Source: Geobacter sp. (GTDB lineage Bacteria; Desulfobacterota; Desulfuromonadia; Geobacterales; Pseudopelobacteraceae). From it: a stretch of DNA of 64,000 bases. The stretch is from positions 93,031-157,030 of the forward strand of contig WKKS01000006.1 in the NCBI GenBank assembly GCA_009684515.1. The letters run 5' to 3'. The translations under genes were made by a program, and so were the position numbers. Below the pieces are notes generated by a model. The model saw only the letters and a list, made by a program, of their open reading frames with translations. It had not been told where the DNA came from and made no database searches. Positions 9,094 to 17,606 of the stretch are shown here, piece after piece. Position 1 is the first letter of the stretch. Each line of letters starts with the position of its first letter.

Positions 9094-10533
9094 ATGAAAC
9101 TCGGTGTTACCCACAAACTGTTTCTGGTGATTCTGGCGGCTGCCGGACTGGCGGTAGTCAGCTCGGCCCTGATCATGCACTGGAGCCTCGGCAGGGGTTT
9201 TTTGAAGTATGTCAATGCGGTCGAGAAAACCGGGATATCGCGCCTGGCCGGCATGCTGGAGGACAACTACCGTAAAGAGCAGAGCTGGGATTCCCTGCAG
9301 CAACGTCCGGAACAGTGGCGGCGTCTGATTGCTGAATCGTTGCCGGAAGCAAACCCGCCAGGTGAAGAGAGAAGACAGGATGGCTCGCCGCAACATCATT
9401 CCGGCGGAGACCGGGATAAACCATTGCCGCCGCGCATGGTGCGCCACTTTAACCAGCGACTGTTCCTGCTGGATGCCGAACGGAAGGTGCTGATAAGCAA
9501 CATAGAGGTGCCGGCCGACAACGCGGCGACTCCCCTGCGCTATCAGGGAAAGGTGGTCGGATATCTTGGCCTGCTGCCGCGCACAAATATTTCAGACGCG
9601 CCGCAGCTGCGCTTTCTGAAAGAGCAGAAGCTGGCATTTGCATTGGTGGCGGTGGTTGTTGTTCTGGTGGCGGGCATTTTGTCACTGATACTGGCCAGGA
9701 GAATGACGCAGCCACTCAGTCTGCTGACGAAGGCGACCCACCAGTTGGCGGCGGGAACTTTCTCTGCCCGGGTACCGGTCAAATCGCATGACGAGCTGGG
9801 ACAGCTGGCCAACGATTTCAATTCGCTGGCCCTGACTCTGGAAAAGAGTGAGCTGGCCCGTCGTCAATGGGTGGCGGACATCTCGCACGAGCTGCGGACT
9901 CCGCTGGCGATTCTGCGGGGCGAGCTGGAAGCGCTGCAGGATGGTATCCGGCGGTCGGGTCCGGATACGTTTAATTCGCTGCATGGCGAAGTGCTGCGTC
10001 TCGGAAGACTGGTAGACGATCTTTATCAGGTGTCGTTGTCCGACGTGGGGGCGCTGACCTACCGGAAAACCGAACTTGCCCTTGATAGTGTGCTGCGGGA
10101 AGCTGTAGGAACTTACCTCCCGCAATTCAGCTCAAAAGGAATCTCGCTGGAGCTGAGTCTCCCCGCTAAAGAGCCGGCCGCCCTATATGGCGACCCGGAA
10201 CGGCTGCGCCAGCTTTTTTCCAATCTGCTTGATAATGCCCTCAAATATACTGACAAAGGGGGGCGGCTGCAGATAACGCTGCAGCGGAAAGAGCGGTTCG
10301 TAACGGTTGATTTTCAGGATTCAACGCCCGGCGTTTCAGTGGAAGAGTTGAATAAGTTGTTCGAGAGGCTCTACCGCGTGGAATCCTCCCGCAATCGTTC
10401 CACCGGCGGCGCCGGATTGGGGTTGACCATCTGTCGCAATATTGTGGAAGCCCATAATGGATGCATCAGCGCAGAAGCATCACCGTTTGGCGGGGTGTGG
10501 ATACGGATTGAACTGCCGGGAGCCGGATCATGA
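9094..10533 (+). CDS. BaeS-like sensor histidine kinase
   Basis: 479 residues. TM1 is about 7-28, followed by a periplasmic sensor domain of about 145 residues, TM2 (about 182-202, ALVAVVVVLVAGILSLILA), HAMP, a dimerisation helix with phospho-acceptor His near 265 (DISHELRTPLAILRGE), and an ATPase domain with N box NLLDNALKYT and G box GAGLGLTIC. The ribosome site AGGAGG is 7 bases before the ATG. It overlaps the response regulator by four bases. Its target is likely the divergent Spy/efflux operon. Confidence 0.92.
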   Translation: MKLGVTHKLFLVILAAAGLAVVSSALIMHWSLGRGFLKYVNAVEKTGISRLAGMLEDNYRKEQSWDSLQQRPEQWRRLIAESLPEANPPGEERRQDGSPQHHSGGDRDKPLPPRMVRHFNQRLFLLDAERKVLISNIEVPADNAATPLRYQGKVVGYLGLLPRTNISDAPQLRFLKEQKLAFALVAVVVVLVAGILSLILARRMTQPLSLLTKATHQLAAGTFSARVPVKSHDELGQLANDFNSLALTLEKSELARRQWVADISHELRTPLAILRGELEALQDGIRRSGPDTFNSLHGEVLRLGRLVDDLYQVSLSDVGALTYRKTELALDSVLREAVGTYLPQFSSKGISLELSLPAKEPAALYGDPERLRQLFSNLLDNALKYTDKGGRLQITLQRKERFVTVDFQDSTPGVSVEELNKLFERLYRVESSRNRSTGGAGLGLTICRNIVEAHNGCISAEASPFGGVWIRIELPGAGS

Positions 10534-11234
10534 ATGGAATGATACTGATTGTGGAAGATGAGGAGAAGTTGGCGCGGGTTGTCGCCGATTATCTGCGGCA
10601 GTCCGGTTTTGAGACGCACAGTATCGGGGATGGGATGGAGGTGCTTCCGTGGGTTCAGGGGCATCAACCGGCGCTGATCCTGCTGGATCTGATGCTGCCG
10701 GGGAAGGGCGGTTTGGATATCTGCAAAGAGATCCGTCTATTTTCCCAGGTTCCGATTATTATGACAACCGCCAGAATTGAGGAAATTGACCGACTGCTCG
10801 GACTGGAGCTGGGAGCCGATGATTATATCTGCAAACCGTTCAGTCCCCGCGAGGTGGTCGCCAGGGTCAAAGCCGTATTGAGGAGGAGCACCGGTAGCGA
10901 GGCAAAAAGTGTTGATGGTCTGGTTCTGGATGAATCACAATACCGGGCGGTGCTTGACGGACGGGAGCTAGAGCTGACGGCCGTTGAGTTCAAGCTTCTG
11001 AACTTTCTGTCCGCAAATTCGGGGCATATCTACGGGCGTCAGCAGTTGATGGATCATATCTATCCTGATCAGCGGATTGTCAGCGACCGAACGATCGACA
11101 GCCATATCAAGAAGCTGCGCAAGAAGCTGGCGGTTGCCAGGCCGGATACGGAGTATATTCACTCCCTGTACGGGGTTGGATACAAATTTGAACTTTGCCG
11201 GGTGGTCGTTCCCGCTTATAGCTCCAGTTCCTGA
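10530..11234 (+). CDS. BaeR/OmpR-family response regulator
   Basis: 234 residues. The receiver domain has acidic pair EDE near residue 9, phospho-acceptor Asp in LILLDLMLPGKGG, and the conserved Lys in ICKPFSP. The C-terminal winged helix (about 130-228) carries the OmpR-type LTAVEFKLLNFLSANSGHIYGRQQL and RTIDSHIKKLRKKL. It is translated with the kinase and its 3' end runs 19 bases into the convergent hesA-like gene. Confidence 0.93.
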   Translation: MNGMILIVEDEEKLARVVADYLRQSGFETHSIGDGMEVLPWVQGHQPALILLDLMLPGKGGLDICKEIRLFSQVPIIMTTARIEEIDRLLGLELGADDYICKPFSPREVVARVKAVLRRSTGSEAKSVDGLVLDESQYRAVLDGRELELTAVEFKLLNFLSANSGHIYGRQQLMDHIYPDQRIVSDRTIDSHIKKLRKKLAVARPDTEYIHSLYGVGYKFELCRVVVPAYSSSS

Positions 11235-12034
11235 AATTCCATGTTCAACAGGTCAATCATCAGGGTTCTGTTTTTCAACGTTTTGCCCTGACCCAACAGC
11301 AGCTTGCATACTTCGGCAACTTGGAGAGCGGCAACCAGAGCAGGCGTGAAAGATGGATTGCCAAGCGACGCTTCAACCCCTTTGGATGCTTTCTGAGGCC
11401 CGTAGATATTCTGCAATGTGTCGTCACCCGGAAAGAGGGTGGTGACATGCCCGAACCAGCCTGCTATGGCGCCATGCACAAGCGGCAGCCCCATCATATT
11501 GCAGATTTCGGCCAGCTCCATCCGGACTCCGATGTTGTCAAGGGCATCAACCGCCACCCGGCTTCCCGCCAGCAGCCCCTTCCCGTTTTCCGCAGAAAAG
11601 GCCTTTTGATAAGGAATGACCGTTACCGCCGGATTTACTTCGGCAACCCGCTGCAGAGCGGCCAGAACCTTGACTTCTCCCAGCTTTTCCGGAGTGCTGT
11701 AAAGCTGCCGGTTCAGGTTGTGTTCTTCGAACGTATCCGGATCAACCACCACGATTTGTCCCACGCCCAGACGGGCCAGCTCCTCCACGACGTAACAGCC
11801 CAGTCCGCCGCAGCCGATCACCGTGACCCGGGAGCGGAACAGTTCCCGCTGATCAGCCTGGGAAATGGTCTGGCGGTTGCGCTGGTAGCGTCCCGGAAGC
11901 AGCCCCTTGTCCAGTATGACGCCTTCAACTTCCGCTAGCGAAAGTCCGAAGCGCTCCGACGCTTCCAGCTGATGCTGCCAGGAGAGCAAGCCTCCAGCAG
12001 AATGTTCCATGATGAAGTCCGCTGCTCCGCTCAT
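11216..12034 (-). CDS. HesA/MoeB/ThiF family adenylyltransferase
   Basis: 272 residues. The nucleotide-binding loop GCGGLGCYVVEELARLG, the acidic site VVDPDTFEEHNLNRQLY and the downstream VDALDN are those of E1-like enzymes that adenylate the C-terminal Gly-Gly of MoaD or ThiS. The paired CxxC zinc motifs of E. coli MoeB are absent. It begins directly after the MoaD-like gene (TAA then ATG) and is the last gene of the AOR unit, so the likely job is activation of that MoaD for the AOR pterin cofactor. Confidence 0.88.
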   Translation of the reverse strand: MSGAADFIMEHSAGGLLSWQHQLEASERFGLSLAEVEGVILDKGLLPGRYQRNRQTISQADQRELFRSRVTVIGCGGLGCYVVEELARLGVGQIVVVDPDTFEEHNLNRQLYSTPEKLGEVKVLAALQRVAEVNPAVTVIPYQKAFSAENGKGLLAGSRVAVDALDNIGVRMELAEICNMMGLPLVHGAIAGWFGHVTTLFPGDDTLQNIYGPQKASKGVEASLGNPSFTPALVAALQVAEVCKLLLGQGKTLKNRTLMIDLLNMEFQELEL

Positions 12035-12259
12035 TTACCCGCCTCCCAGCAACGGGAACAGCGCCAGGGTGTCACCCTCGACCAAGACCCGCTCCAGCTT
12101 GACGTGGCGACTGTTGATCATCATGATCCCCAATTCACCCTGCGGCAGTTTCAGGGAGTCGGCCACATCGGCCACGGTGGTTCCAGGCGGGTATTCACAG
12201 CTTTTTATGTCGAAACGCCCGCTACGAAAGGAGGCAAAAAGTTTTACAGTGATAATCAT
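12035..12259 (-). CDS. MoaD/ThiS-like sulfur carrier protein
   Basis: 74 residues from ATG 12259; the frame is open further upstream but only this start gives the ubiquitin-like opening MIITVKLFASFR. It ends LFPLLGGG, with the C-terminal Gly-Gly needed for thiocarboxylation, and has the typical VLVEGDTLALFP strand. Together with a MoaE partner it would insert the dithiolene sulfurs of molybdopterin. A moaE gene lies at 54181, far from this copy, so this MoaD may serve the AOR cofactor specially. Confidence 0.88.
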   Translation of the reverse strand: MIITVKLFASFRSGRFDIKSCEYPPGTTVADVADSLKLPQGELGIMMINSRHVKLERVLVEGDTLALFPLLGGG

Positions 12260-12263
12260 ATCT

Positions 12264-12851
12264 TTATTCCCCAAAGGTTGCCGAGAGATGCGTCCGTCCG
12301 GTTCCATTCGGATTGTGTAGCGATAATTCAGGCAGTCTCATCAGGAGTTCGTCCAGTTCGTCCTGTTCCAGTAGCAGGCCGCGAGCCAGAATCAGTGGCC
12401 CCAACTCGGGCAGTAATAAATTGAAAAGTTTCAGGCGGACAACACCCATCTCATCCGCTGTCTGCCGATTACTGCCGACGTGGCTGATGCCCTGGCGCAA
12501 GGCGGCGTAGAAACCGCCCCGTCTCATGGTGGCGCCGACCAGCCCCGGCATGGCTGCCGACAGGGTTACCCGCAAGCCATCTTCGATGATTGTGGTGTCA
12601 AGATCGTCCAAGGGACGGTTGTTGATGAAAATTGTGGTAATGCGGTCGGTAACGTAATCTGACGGGATGGCGAACTGATCGCAGAGCAGGCTTCTGAGTG
12701 AACATCCCATGATTGCCGGAACAGTTACGCCTCGTTGCAGCAACGGAAAAAAGGCATTCAACCGGTCGGGCGCCAGCTGCAATGCCAATCTTTTCTCAAG
12801 CGGTCTGATTGTGGTCTGATCGGTTGCAGGTTGTTTCACAAGTGTCTCCAT
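12264..12851 (-). CDS. AOR-operon conserved protein of unknown function
   Basis: 195 residues. I do not recognise a named domain. Visible are an N-terminal helix-rich third, a strand pattern around ITTIFINNRPLDDLDTTIIEDGLRVTLSAAMPGLVGATMRRGGFYAALR in the middle, and a Leu-rich C-terminal helix (LLLEQDELDELLMRL). It sits four bases before moaD and 72 bases after the AOR gene, so a role in AOR maturation or assembly is a reasonable guess but not shown. Confidence 0.75.
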   Translation of the reverse strand: METLVKQPATDQTTIRPLEKRLALQLAPDRLNAFFPLLQRGVTVPAIMGCSLRSLLCDQFAIPSDYVTDRITTIFINNRPLDDLDTTIIEDGLRVTLSAAMPGLVGATMRRGGFYAALRQGISHVGSNRQTADEMGVVRLKLFNLLLPELGPLILARGLLLEQDELDELLMRLPELSLHNPNGTGRTHLSATFGE

Positions 12852-12922
12852 TCAAGCCCCTCACCCGGCCACAAAGGGGCGGATGAGGGGTGATTTTGAC
12901 TGAAATACCGACCGAAAGTTTA

Positions 12923-14659
12923 CTACCAGTTGAAAACTTCGTCCAGTTCCTCGTCCTTCATCATAAAGGTCTGGTTGTGCGGTGCGATCGGCTCGTTGTA
13001 GAAGAAGCGCGGCAGACGGTCGTGATGCTTGGTGAAACCGGCCCGGGTGTTGAAGTCGCGCTCGGCTGAAAGCACTTTTTTGCCCAGTGCCACCACGTCG
13101 TCGCCGGTCATTTCGATGCCGTGGAAGGAACCGAGCATGTCCAGCAGCGCCTGGAAGGTTTCCGGCTGATCCATGATCGCAAAGGCGATGAACAGGCACA
13201 TGCCGGTGGAATCGATGGCGGCGGTGGCGATCTGCAGGTTGCGTGACAGCTCGATCTGTCCTTCGGTTTTGAGCGGATCAACATCGCCGCCGACTTTCAG
13301 GATGTTGGTGGCAATGGCGTAACCGGCGGTGTGGTCGGCGCCCTGGGTGGTGGTGGCATAGGTAACGCCGATGCCCTGTACTGCGCGAGGATCATAGGCC
13401 GGCAGGGCCTGGTCCTTGACGACCGGTACCCGCTCGACGCCGAAGACCTTGCCGGTGATGGCTGCGCCGCTGCCGAGCACGCGCCCCAGCGGAGTCCCTT
13501 TTTCAACTTCTTCCATCAGGCGGATCGCGCCGGCATCGTCACCGAACTCGGCCAGGCCCGCATCCATGGCCACACCGATCGTGACGCCCATTTCGATGGT
13601 GTCAACGCCGATATTGTCATCCATGTAGTCCAGCTTCGCGACCGTGTCCAGGTTGGAGATGCCGCAATGCCCGCCGTGGGACCAGACCGTTTCGTATTCA
13701 GGCTGCTTGGTTACGTAATTGCCGTCCTTGTCGTTGTAGATACCGGAGCACTGGATGACGCAGCCGCGATGGCAGCCGTGAGTGGCGTTGCCGCCGCGCG
13801 AGATTTCCAGGGCGGCCTGGGTTTCGCCGCTCAGATCGGATGCTTTGGCAAATTGTCCGCTCTTGAAGTTGTTGGTCGGATAGCCGCCGGCTTCGTTCAA
13901 TACGTTGGTCAGGACGTTGGTGCCGTAAGCGGGCAGACCTTCGCCGGTAACCGGGTGCTTGCGGAGTCCTTCGACGAATTTGCGGTTTGCATCGCGGTAT
14001 TTTTCCGGATCCTTGGGTGGACGCATCTTCATGCCAGCGTCATCCAGGATGATCGCCTTGATCCCCTTGGCGCCCATGACCGCTCCAACGCCGCCCCGTC
14101 CGCAATGACGGGTCGGACGCAGTTCCGGGTCGGTGCAGGCGATGGAAGCGGAAAGAAGCTTGCGCTCCCCGGCACTGCCGATGCTCATGTAGGCCACCTT
14201 GTCGCCATACTCCTTGCGCAATTTTTCAATGACCGGGTAGTTGTTCATCAGCTTGAGGCTGTTGTCCATAATTACCTGGATGCCATCTTTGTTAATGTAG
14301 ATTTTGTAGATGTCGTCAGTTGCCGGTTTTCCCTCCAGAACAACAGCGGCATAACCGAGGCGAGCCAGAACCTGTGCGGCCTGGCCGCCGGCGTTGGACT
14401 CTTTGATGGTGCCGGTCAGCGGGCTTTTGCAGCCGACCGACAAACGGCCGGTCATGGAGCCGGTGGTGCCGCTCAGCATGCCGGGTGAGATAACCAGCTT
14501 GTTCTCTGCGCCCAGCGGGTGGGCCAGCGGATGAACCTCGGCTGCGACCATCAGGGATGTCATCGCCCTGCCGCCCAGACCGGCGTAATCACCGAGACCA
14601 CCAACCGTTACCTTTGGGCCCCCTGCGGCCCCCATGTCAATCCGTGCAATCTTGTCCAT
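12923..14659 (-). CDS. aor: Tungsten-containing aldehyde:ferredoxin oxidoreductase
   Basis: 578 residues, close to the usual 600. The N-terminal AFOR domain (about 10-205) has GRLSVGCKSPLTGTIKES and GGVGAVMGAKGIKAI. The iron-sulfur Cys cluster CHRGCVIQC is near 285, and the fourth cluster Cys is in TGMCLFIAF near 490. The enzyme oxidises aldehydes to acids using a tungsto-bispterin and ferredoxin; the reaction can run backwards in some organisms. GGAAAGGAG lies upstream of the ATG. The leader holds a Moco/Tuco-like riboswitch. It is followed by the MoaD/HesA pair. Confidence 0.93.
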   Translation of the reverse strand: MDKIARIDMGAAGGPKVTVGGLGDYAGLGGRAMTSLMVAAEVHPLAHPLGAENKLVISPGMLSGTTGSMTGRLSVGCKSPLTGTIKESNAGGQAAQVLARLGYAAVVLEGKPATDDIYKIYINKDGIQVIMDNSLKLMNNYPVIEKLRKEYGDKVAYMSIGSAGERKLLSASIACTDPELRPTRHCGRGGVGAVMGAKGIKAIILDDAGMKMRPPKDPEKYRDANRKFVEGLRKHPVTGEGLPAYGTNVLTNVLNEAGGYPTNNFKSGQFAKASDLSGETQAALEISRGGNATHGCHRGCVIQCSGIYNDKDGNYVTKQPEYETVWSHGGHCGISNLDTVAKLDYMDDNIGVDTIEMGVTIGVAMDAGLAEFGDDAGAIRLMEEVEKGTPLGRVLGSGAAITGKVFGVERVPVVKDQALPAYDPRAVQGIGVTYATTTQGADHTAGYAIATNILKVGGDVDPLKTEGQIELSRNLQIATAAIDSTGMCLFIAFAIMDQPETFQALLDMLGSFHGIEMTGDDVVALGKKVLSAERDFNTRAGFTKHHDRLPRFFYNEPIAPHNQTFMMKDEELDEVFNW

Positions 14660-14684
14660 ACTGTCTGCTCCTTTCCCCTATCTG

Positions 14685-14699
14685 TGCCCGGCACAGTGA
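14685..14699 (-). promoter_or_regulatory. Leader hairpin between the AOR riboswitch and its ribosome site
   Basis: Read on the minus strand, CTGTGC-CGG-GCACAG forms a perfect six-pair hairpin just before the AOR ribosome site. The same CTGTGCC can instead pair with GGCACAG inside the riboswitch (about 14721-14730), a plausible expression switch. There is no U tract, which points to control of translation. Confidence 0.45.
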
Positions 14700-14702
14700 A
14701 AT

Positions 14703-14793
14703 TCTCCTTTTCAAAGGAAGGCTGTGCCGTTTCCAGCGCAACCCAATGGCCTGCCGCCGTGGGAGGGTTCCTGTAGGCGGTTGGGCTCGGAGT
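14703..14793 (-). ncRNA. Moco/Tuco riboswitch-like leader of the AOR gene
   Basis: On the minus strand, in order: CTCCGAGCC, CGCCTACAGGAACC, CGGCGGCAGGCC, CTGGAAACGGC and CCTTTGAAAAGGAG. The same blocks in the same order occur in the two leaders at 53985 and 54642. These match what I remember of the Rfam Moco RNA motif, including the GGAAAC core and the closing CCTTT-GAAA-AGG stem. Some paired positions differ from the other two copies, so it is a more divergent member. A tungsten-cofactor (Tuco) preference is suggested only by the gene it precedes. Confidence 0.75.
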
Positions 14794-14803
14794 TAAATAA
14801 AAT

Positions 14804-16327
14804 TTAAAAATCCTGTAGGGGCAACCCCACGTGGTTGCCCTGGTTGCAAACGTCAGCCCGGTGCTTATTTACAGCAGGGCGGCCACACGGGGCCGCCCCT
14901 ACCATCTGCCGGGAGATGACCACCCGGTAGCTGGTGAAACATCTGCGGCTCAGGCAGCCCCAGAACACTCCGGTTCCGTAGGACAGCTGCTCCAGCAGGT
15001 AAATTGTGCTGAAAGTGAAGAAAGACAGCTTCGGCTTTTTGACCGCAAAATCGACCCCGGCGGCGCACAGCAGGGCGGCGACCGGAAACAGCCAGTACCA
15101 GGGTCTGGGGGCGATCAGTGCGACAAGCAGTAGTGCTGTGGCGTAGTAGCGCACCAGGTGGTAGCTGATGTAATACAGAAGGCTGCCGAGCGCCCGCAGT
15201 CGTCCTCCCAGAATGGAGGCAAAACTGATCGGTAATTTGCGGCGTGACAAACCAATTTTGGTGGTTACTGAATCGGCAGCCAAAACCAATGCAGCCAGCA
15301 GCAGGAACCACCAGCTTGTAAATGGAGCTGTGAGAGATAGTGCCAGTACCAGTGCCAGCAGGGGCGGGATAACCATCTGCTTCCGTCGCTGCGGATGCAG
15401 CAGTTGCAGCATTCCTTCAGAGGTGCCGTAATCGAAACGGCGGGACATGAAGGAACGGATCGAGCTGCGGTGTTCATGGAGCACGTTGCCGGCCGGGAGG
15501 TAGCAGATGCTCCAGCCGCTGTCGCGCAGACGCCAGGTCAGGTCCACGTCCTCTCCCACATGCATCTCGTCCTTGAAGCCGCCGGAACTTTTGAAAGCGC
15601 TGCGCCGAACCATCAGGTTGCAGCTGGGGAGATAAAAGGTGTCATTGCCGCTGTTACCAACCCGTTCCCGATTGCCGATCGAGAGGCTGGACATGACCGC
15701 CTCATAACGGTCAACCGTCGATTCGGTGCACATGCCGTCCACCTGTCCACCAACTGCAGCCATGGCCGGGTCATTGAAAGCCGGAATCAGATCGTCCAGC
15801 CAGCCGACCGAGGCGCTGCAGTCGGAATCGATGAAAGCCAGAATATCGCCGGTTGCCTTGGCCGCGCCGACGTTGCGGGCTGCAGCAGGGCCACGACCGG
15901 TTCCGCCCGACGGCACCACCAGCGCGCCGAATTCCAGCGCCACCAGCGGTGAGTCGTCACTACTGCCGTCATCGACCACGATGATCTGTATTTTGTGTCG
16001 GGGATAGCTGAGATCAGCCAGCGAAGCCAGGCAGCGTTTCAATTCATCGGCCCGATCCTTGACCGGTATTACGACCGAAACCTGCGGCAGGATGGCAGGT
16101 TGCTGCGGAGTGCTCTGAAGCCGCTCCATGAATCCTTTTGTCACCAGCTGTTCCATGACGCCGGTCTCGCTTTCGGAAGCGCTGATCGGTGACCCGTCAA
16201 CGCCGCGTTCGAGAAGCCTGGTCAGGGAATCGTTCAGGCGCAGGGCGCGGAGCGGTGTTTTTGAAACGAGAAAACTGTTCCCGTCCCGCTCCAGCAGTTC
16301 CACATTCTGCGCCAGACGATAGATCAT
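14804..16327 (-). CDS. mftF: Mycofactocin glycosyltransferase MftF
   Basis: 507 residues. The first 75 or so look like a PqqD/MftB-type peptide-recognition domain (YRLAQNVELLERDGNSFLV, then LVTKGFMERL). A GT2 glycosyltransferase fold follows, with PQVSVVIPVKDRADELKRC, VVDDGSSD, the DxD-like FIDSDCSAS and GEDVDLTWRLRDSG; two to four membrane segments lie near the C-terminus. MftF adds glucose units to the mycofactocin precursor. The last 30 or so codons run through an intergenic repeat (14815-14902), so the native end was probably replaced. The start overlaps the etfB stop by four bases. Confidence 0.88.
   Translation of the reverse strand: MIYRLAQNVELLERDGNSFLVSKTPLRALRLNDSLTRLLERGVDGSPISASESETGVMEQLVTKGFMERLQSTPQQPAILPQVSVVIPVKDRADELKRCLASLADLSYPRHKIQIIVVDDGSSDDSPLVALEFGALVVPSGGTGRGPAAARNVGAAKATGDILAFIDSDCSASVGWLDDLIPAFNDPAMAAVGGQVDGMCTESTVDRYEAVMSSLSIGNRERVGNSGNDTFYLPSCNLMVRRSAFKSSGGFKDEMHVGEDVDLTWRLRDSGWSICYLPAGNVLHEHRSSIRSFMSRRFDYGTSEGMLQLLHPQRRKQMVIPPLLALVLALSLTAPFTSWWFLLLAALVLAADSVTTKIGLSRRKLPISFASILGGRLRALGSLLYYISYHLVRYYATALLLVALIAPRPWYWLFPVAALLCAAGVDFAVKKPKLSFFTFSTIYLLEQLSYGTGVFWGCLSRRCFTSYRVVISRQMVGAAPCGRPAVNKHRADVCNQGNHVGLPLQDF
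14815..14902. repeat. REP/BIME-like palindromic element, copy A
   Basis: Begins GTAGGGGCAACCCC and ends GGGGCCGCCCCTAC, with two inner hairpins (GGGGCAACC..GGTTGCCC and GGGCGGCC..GGCCGCCC). Two more copies lie at 17228 and 21895. It overlaps the 3' end of mftF. Confidence 0.85.
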
Positions 16328-17205
16328 GGTGTCAATCCTTCTTCTCGGAAGATCTGCAGCAGTCCCTTGACCGTGTCATCGGCCGAAAGAGTGTGCAGCT
16401 TGCTTTCCCGGGCCTTGATGCCGCCCGAGAGCAGGGATAGTATCCGCTCGAAAGCCGGCAGTTTCGGGTCGGGGGTCACCACCCGGACCGGGTCGGGACG
16501 CGGCACACCGTAATCTGCGGCTGTCAGATAAGCGCCCGTAGCACCGATCTCCCAAAAGGGAAGCCCCAGATTGGTCAGATTCCAAAGTTCGACAGCTGCT
16601 GACACCGCGTCTGTGACCGCATCAACCGACGGATAGCGGGGTGTGCGGACCTCTTCAAAAAAAACCGCGCAGGGGAGGGGGGCGCTGACAGTCTGGCGTG
16701 CACCCCGGTCAGATTTACGTTGGGCCTCGACCTGTCCGGCTTTAGGGATAAGTGAAACAGCAGCGTTGATGCAGGGCATCTGCAATGCTGCGGCAGCCAG
16801 GGCCGGCACCGGATCGTTACCCCGGTCAGTAAGGGCGCTGCCGGTAAACAGCAGGGTTGGAGACAGGATTTTTACGATGCGGGCCAGAACCCTGGCATCG
16901 GCCACGTCGTCGCCGCCATCCATGCCATGATCCCAAAAACGAATGCCGCGGTCAGAACCCATGGATGAGGCCAGCCTGAGTGTGTCGTCCATCCGCTTCG
17001 GGCCGATGGCCAGCGCAGTCACGCTTGCGCCGAGGGTATCTTTCAAGTGCAGCGCCTCTTCCAGAGCCGCCAGATCGGCCGGGTTCGGTATGCGCCGCAG
17101 GCCGCGGTCACTGATGGCCGCGCCGCGTGAGGTGACACCGGCCGGGGGGCGGGGGTCGTTGGTCTCGCGCAGGAGGACGAGTATGTCTAGTTTGTTGTCA
17201 GGCAT
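16324..17205 (-). CDS. Electron transfer flavoprotein beta subunit, mycofactocin-associated
   Basis: 293 residues. The N-terminus (DILVLLRETNDPRPP), the NPADLAALEEALHLKD block and AIGPKRMDDTLRLASSMGSDRGIRFWDHG match the EtfB/FixA fold; the middle has TLLFTGSALTDRGNDPVPALAAAAL. It is longer than most EtfB (about 255), with extra residues at the C-terminus, and less conserved, which fits the divergent EtfB seen next to mft genes. Expected partner: the EtfA at 18898. The separation of the two subunits by fixC- and fixX-like genes is unusual. Confidence 0.8.
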   Translation of the reverse strand: MPDNKLDILVLLRETNDPRPPAGVTSRGAAISDRGLRRIPNPADLAALEEALHLKDTLGASVTALAIGPKRMDDTLRLASSMGSDRGIRFWDHGMDGGDDVADARVLARIVKILSPTLLFTGSALTDRGNDPVPALAAAALQMPCINAAVSLIPKAGQVEAQRKSDRGARQTVSAPLPCAVFFEEVRTPRYPSVDAVTDAVSAAVELWNLTNLGLPFWEIGATGAYLTAADYGVPRPDPVRVVTPDPKLPAFERILSLLSGGIKARESKLHTLSADDTVKGLLQIFREEGLTP

Positions 17206-17227
17206 GGAAAATCCTTTTATTACGATT

Positions 17228-17315
17228 GTAGGGGCAACCCCGTGTGGTTGCCCTTGTTGCGAAGGCCAACATGGTTGCCATTTGCATCAGGGCGGCCACG
17301 CGGGGCCGCCCCTAC
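17228..17315. repeat. REP/BIME-like palindromic element, copy B
   Basis: Starts GTAGGGGCAACCCCGTG and ends GGGGCCGCCCCTAC, the same two-hairpin design as copy A. It lies between the ferredoxin-like gene and etfB, within the operon. Confidence 0.88.
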
Positions 17316-17327
17316 GATTTTATGTTA

Positions 17328-17606
17328 TCAAGTCATTCTGTAAGCCACCCCGAAACCGCCCCGGGGATAGCGCCAGCGGGTAAAGGCATTCATGTGGCAG
17401 ACCACATAGCAGGTGCCGCATTCCAGGCAGCCGTCGTGCACGAAGGTCATTTTCTGATCCTCCTCCGACCAGGTGTAGCAGCGGGCCGGGCAGGAGTTGA
17501 CGCAGCCGCGGTTATCGCAGCCGGTGCAGATTGTGGTATCCAGGACGATATGAGGTTCCCGGTCTATGTTGAAGCTGGTGTTATCGAAAATTTCATCAAT
17601 GTTCAT
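17328..17606 (-). CDS. FixX-like ferredoxin
   Basis: 92 residues with two iron-sulfur motifs, CTGCDNRGCVNSCPARCY (about 28-45) and CLECGTCYVVCH (about 65-76). This is the ferredoxin-like protein that partners FixC/ETF-quinone oxidoreductase. It overlaps the fixC stop by four bases. The role would be electron transfer between the flavin of FixC and a quinone or ferredoxin. Confidence 0.88.
   Translation of the reverse strand: MNIDEIFDNTSFNIDREPHIVLDTTICTGCDNRGCVNSCPARCYTWSEEDQKMTFVHDGCLECGTCYVVCHMNAFTRWRYPRGGFGVAYRMT

Noticed and set aside
13331..14488. 385-residue frame opposite the AOR gene
   Set aside because: Antisense shadow of a well-recognised enzyme gene in high-GC sequence.
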